From OMIS01 sp964443885 (GTDB taxonomy: Bacteria; Patescibacteriota; Microgenomatia; UBA1400; PJMF01), in NCBI GenBank assembly GCA_964443885.1, contig CAYUES010000032.1, forward strand, positions 1 to 14,785: 14,785 nt of DNA, given 5' to 3'. The notes beneath the pieces were generated by a model that worked only from the letters and a program-made list of their open reading frames with translations, made no database searches and was not told the DNA's origin. The stretch's first letter is position 1, and the number at the start of each line of letters is the position of its first letter. Below are positions 12,895 to 14,785 of this stretch, piece by piece. The translations under genes and the position numbers were made by a program.

Positions 12895-14433
12895 ATGCCT
12901 GTCACAACATTACAACCCACTAAAAATCTCTGGCAAAGAAAGATCCCGACTATTATTGGTTTAGGCTTTCTGGTTGTAGCACTTATCATTGGTGTTCTGT
13001 TTATTGGTCAAGGAGCCGGGGTGTTTGCACCTCGGGCAACTGCTGAAACTACCCCTAAAAACGTTAAAGTTACAAATGTAACTGATGCAACCTTTACCAT
13101 CTCATTCCTGACAGATGCAGCAACGACATCATTTGTTAAGTACGGTATTGATGAAGATAAGTTAAACCTGCGGAGTGCTGACGATCGAGTTCAAATTTCG
13201 GCTACCACAGAAGAGTACAAACTTCATCATATTACGGTGAAAGGCCTCCAACCTGATACCGCCTATTTCTACGTCATTGGCACATCTGATGGAGCTTTAT
13301 TTGATAATAATGGTTCAACATTCAGAATTAAAACCGCCAAGAAAACTGGTGTGCCAACTGCGGCTAAAACAATCTTTGGCTCTGTGACTTCTGAATCTGG
13401 GGCACCAGCTGAAGGAGCCGTTGTCTATATCAAAACTGAGGGTGCTGGAGACATGTCTTCGCTCGTTACTAATACGGGTAGCTGGGCTGTGCCACTTTCA
13501 AATGCTCGTACTCCAGATGGCAGTGCGTATGCCACCCTTACTGAGGAGTCGATATTAGCCCTTGTCGTCCAAGGTGTTGAAGTTTCACAAACTGCACAAG
13601 GTAGTATTCCAGTAGCTGACGCCAATCCGGTACCAACTATTACGTTTGGCAAAGGCTTGGCACAAGCATCACCAACTGCCACACCTGAACCGACTCCTTC
13701 TCCAACCACAGAACCTGACATAGCTGCTTCTAGTAGTGCAGATTTGGCTTCCAGTATGACAACATCTGGTTCAGCACGGACAGCTTTAGGCAGCTCCCTT
13801 GATGCCTCTTCGAGTGCTACCGCCACTGATAGTGCGGTTGTGGAGGTACTTGCTTTAGATCTGACTGAAGATCATACCGAAACACCGGTCGTTACTACCC
13901 AACAACCAGTTATTAGTGGTAAAGCAGCCCCGAATGTCAAAGTGACCATTGAAGTTCACTCGGAGAACGAGATCTATACTGAAGCCACGACCGACAGTAG
14001 TGGTAACTTCGAGATCGATCTTGAAGAACTCAAAGCTAACCTTGAACCTGGTGAACACACTGTTACGTATAGCTACATTGATCCAACCTCTGGTGAGACA
14101 GTCACTGAAACCAAAACGTTTATCGTTGATCCACCAGCTGGCCGAACCATAGCTCAGGCTACAACTGCTTCACCAACTGCTACTCCATTTGGTTCAAACA
14201 ATCCATATCCTATTGGTGGCGCAACTTCTTCTGCTCAGGCCAGTGGTTCAGCCACTAGCACTAAGAGTGGAACAGCCTCTACACGAAGCGCAAGTGTCTC
14301 AACAACAAGTGGCTTGCCTGTATCTGGTGCGATTGGAACGACCCTTGCCTTAATCTTTGGCGGATTGTTCTTTATTATCGCGGGAACTTGGAGTTACTGG
14401 GTTTCTGCCGAACTTTCGAAACGACACGAATAG
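12895..14433 (+). CDS. Cell-surface protein with FN3 and Ig-like domains and LPxTG-like anchor
   Basis: A 512-residue secreted or wall-attached protein. Residues 18-39 are a hydrophobic signal or anchor helix after a basic start. About 55-148 is a fibronectin type III-like domain (TNVTDATFTISFLTD, then HHITVKGLQPDTAYFYVI). About 158-252 resembles a carboxypeptidase-regulatory-like or CNA-B-like beta-sandwich (IFGSVTSESGAPAEGAVVYI). About 259-315 is a Pro/Thr/Ser-rich linker. About 330-412 is a bacterial Ig-like domain (PVISGKAAPNVKVTIEV, ending TKTFIVD), and about 413-472 another Ser/Thr-rich stalk. The end is LPVSG (474-478), a TM helix (about 480-503) and a charged tail, the layout of a sortase sorting signal with Ser in place of Thr. 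A sortase is not seen here. It follows the pil cluster, so adhesion is plausible but inferred. Confidence 0.85.
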   Translation: MPVTTLQPTKNLWQRKIPTIIGLGFLVVALIIGVLFIGQGAGVFAPRATAETTPKNVKVTNVTDATFTISFLTDAATTSFVKYGIDEDKLNLRSADDRVQISATTEEYKLHHITVKGLQPDTAYFYVIGTSDGALFDNNGSTFRIKTAKKTGVPTAAKTIFGSVTSESGAPAEGAVVYIKTEGAGDMSSLVTNTGSWAVPLSNARTPDGSAYATLTEESILALVVQGVEVSQTAQGSIPVADANPVPTITFGKGLAQASPTATPEPTPSPTTEPDIAASSSADLASSMTTSGSARTALGSSLDASSSATATDSAVVEVLALDLTEDHTETPVVTTQQPVISGKAAPNVKVTIEVHSENEIYTEATTDSSGNFEIDLEELKANLEPGEHTVTYSYIDPTSGETVTETKTFIVDPPAGRTIAQATTASPTATPFGSNNPYPIGGATSSAQASGSATSTKSGTASTRSASVSTTSGLPVSGAIGTTLALIFGGLFFIIAGTWSYWVSAELSKRHE

Positions 14434-14458
14434 TCCTTAATTTCTATCAAAATACTTT

Positions 14459-14508
14459 CCTTTTTTATAATTAAATCTTAAGATTTTTAAAGGATACTTT
14501 TTTAAGTG
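14459..14508. terminator. AT-rich palindromic region between convergent genes
   Basis: The 14-bp palindrome AAATCTTAAGATTT (14473-14486) is centred between CCTTT and AAAGG and is followed by a T6 run. It lies between the surface protein gene and the convergent partial gene. Such a site could end transcription from both sides, but the stem is AT-only and weak. Confidence 0.3.
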
Positions 14509-14544
14509 AAGAAAAGTTTGTAAGTTTGCTGTGGGTTTACATAC

Positions 14545-14784
14545 TTACGGAAGTTTGAAAATTGCGCGTATGATCCACCAGAGTGTTCTAAATGGCAGTA
14601 AGACGAGGGTTGTACTGAGTGCTTCTCGGTCGTCCTCTCCACGTACCCAAACTGAGACCACCAGCCAGGCTTTTTCCGCTGCTTTCCACTGTGCGACAAT
14701 GTGATAGAGGCGATTATTAAGGAGGCGAATAAACTTGACTGGCTTGCCTGTGTTTGGCTGCCCTTTGATTGAATCCGGGGACTC
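14545..14784 (-). CDS. Unrecognised protein, C-terminal 79 residues only
   Basis: The frame is open from the window edge to a TAA at 14545 with no start in view, so the N-terminus lies beyond the window. The visible part begins ESPDSIKGQPNTGKPVK, then FIRLLNNRLYHIVAQWKAAE, a Val/Trp-rich strand (AWLVVSVWVRGEDDRE), and ends in an aromatic hydrophobic segment (TLWWIIRAIFKLP). The pattern is convincingly protein-like and is the best frame in this stretch; the alternative minus-strand reading from 14699 (beginning MSHSGKQRKK) has a composition unlike a natural protein. I do not recognise a family. The last 25 residues could associate with the membrane. Confidence 0.7.
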   Translation of the reverse strand, partial: ESPDSIKGQPNTGKPVKFIRLLNNRLYHIVAQWKAAEKAWLVVSVWVRGEDDREALSTTLVLLPFRTLWWIIRAIFKLP

Positions 14785-14785
14785 G

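Noticed and set aside
13425..13826. 133-codon minus-strand frame
   Set aside because: It is the antisense of the Thr/Ser/Pro-rich region of the surface protein; long antisense frames are expected opposite such biased codons.
1..14785. Alternative genetic code (UGA as Gly or Trp)
   Set aside because: cmk and the pilO-like gene end naturally at TGA with family-typical lengths, and no conserved gene has an internal in-frame TGA.
1..14785. tRNA genes, tmRNA or CRISPR arrays
   Set aside because: No cloverleaf, T-loop GTTCRANNC context with CCA-type end, or regularly spaced short repeats were seen in the intergenic regions. smpB is not accompanied by ssrA here.

Overview
The window looks like a chromosomal segment from a Candidate Phyla Radiation (Patescibacteria) bacterium, most likely from the Microgenomates side. 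This is inferred from gene content and style, not from a database match. Compact housekeeping genes (cmk, smpB, lepA, rpsT, murJ, a class A PBP) are mixed with small membrane proteins, a PilN/PilO pair and a Thr/Ser/Pro-rich surface protein. UGA is a normal stop here (cmk and pilO end in TGA), which argues against the UGA-Gly lineages (Gracilibacteria, SR1/Absconditabacteria). The sequence is a scaffold with two 10-N gaps (5878-5887 and 6818-6827). Both fall inside genes, and the flanking frames show that the N count is a placeholder.

Layout. (1) 3-1703 (+): 3'-terminal part of a class A penicillin-binding protein. (2) 1777-3553 (-): smpB, a 91-aa two-helix membrane protein, cytidylate kinase, and a 70-aa tail-anchored protein placed 2 bp behind cmk. 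(3) 3730-6893 (-): a bPH2-domain membrane protein (gap-split), a two-helix membrane protein (gap-split), and a 680-aa single-pass protein with a phosphatase-like cytoplasmic part and a propeller-like outer part. (4) 7040-9227 (-): lepA and rpsT. (5) 9303-12744 (+): murJ, divergent from rpsT, then a pilN-pilO-small membrane protein cluster. (6) 12895-14433 (+): an LPxTG-like anchored surface protein with FN3 and Ig-like modules. (7) 14545-14784 (-): the C-terminal end of an unrecognised protein running off the window.

How they fit together. The PBP and MurJ polymerise peptidoglycan and flip lipid II. PilN, PilO and the third small protein would form the inner-membrane alignment platform of a type IV pilus. 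The surface protein and the 680-aa protein face outward. SmpB, LepA and S20 serve translation, and Cmk supplies CDP/dCDP.

The most unusual feature is a 108-bp intergenic element present in two inverted full-length copies (3598-3705 and 6889-6996) plus a third partial copy (about 1744-1784). The 84-bp core is 87% identical. The 12-bp terminal arms differ in sequence but stay complementary through compensatory changes, and an internal hairpin covaries too. That is the signature of a conserved RNA (or folded DNA) structure rather than an ordinary transposon end. A second theme is that several first-in-transcript genes have a TATAAT-like box only 6-10 nt before the ATG, implying leaderless or nearly leaderless mRNAs, whereas genes inside operons often carry Shine-Dalgarno-like sequences.
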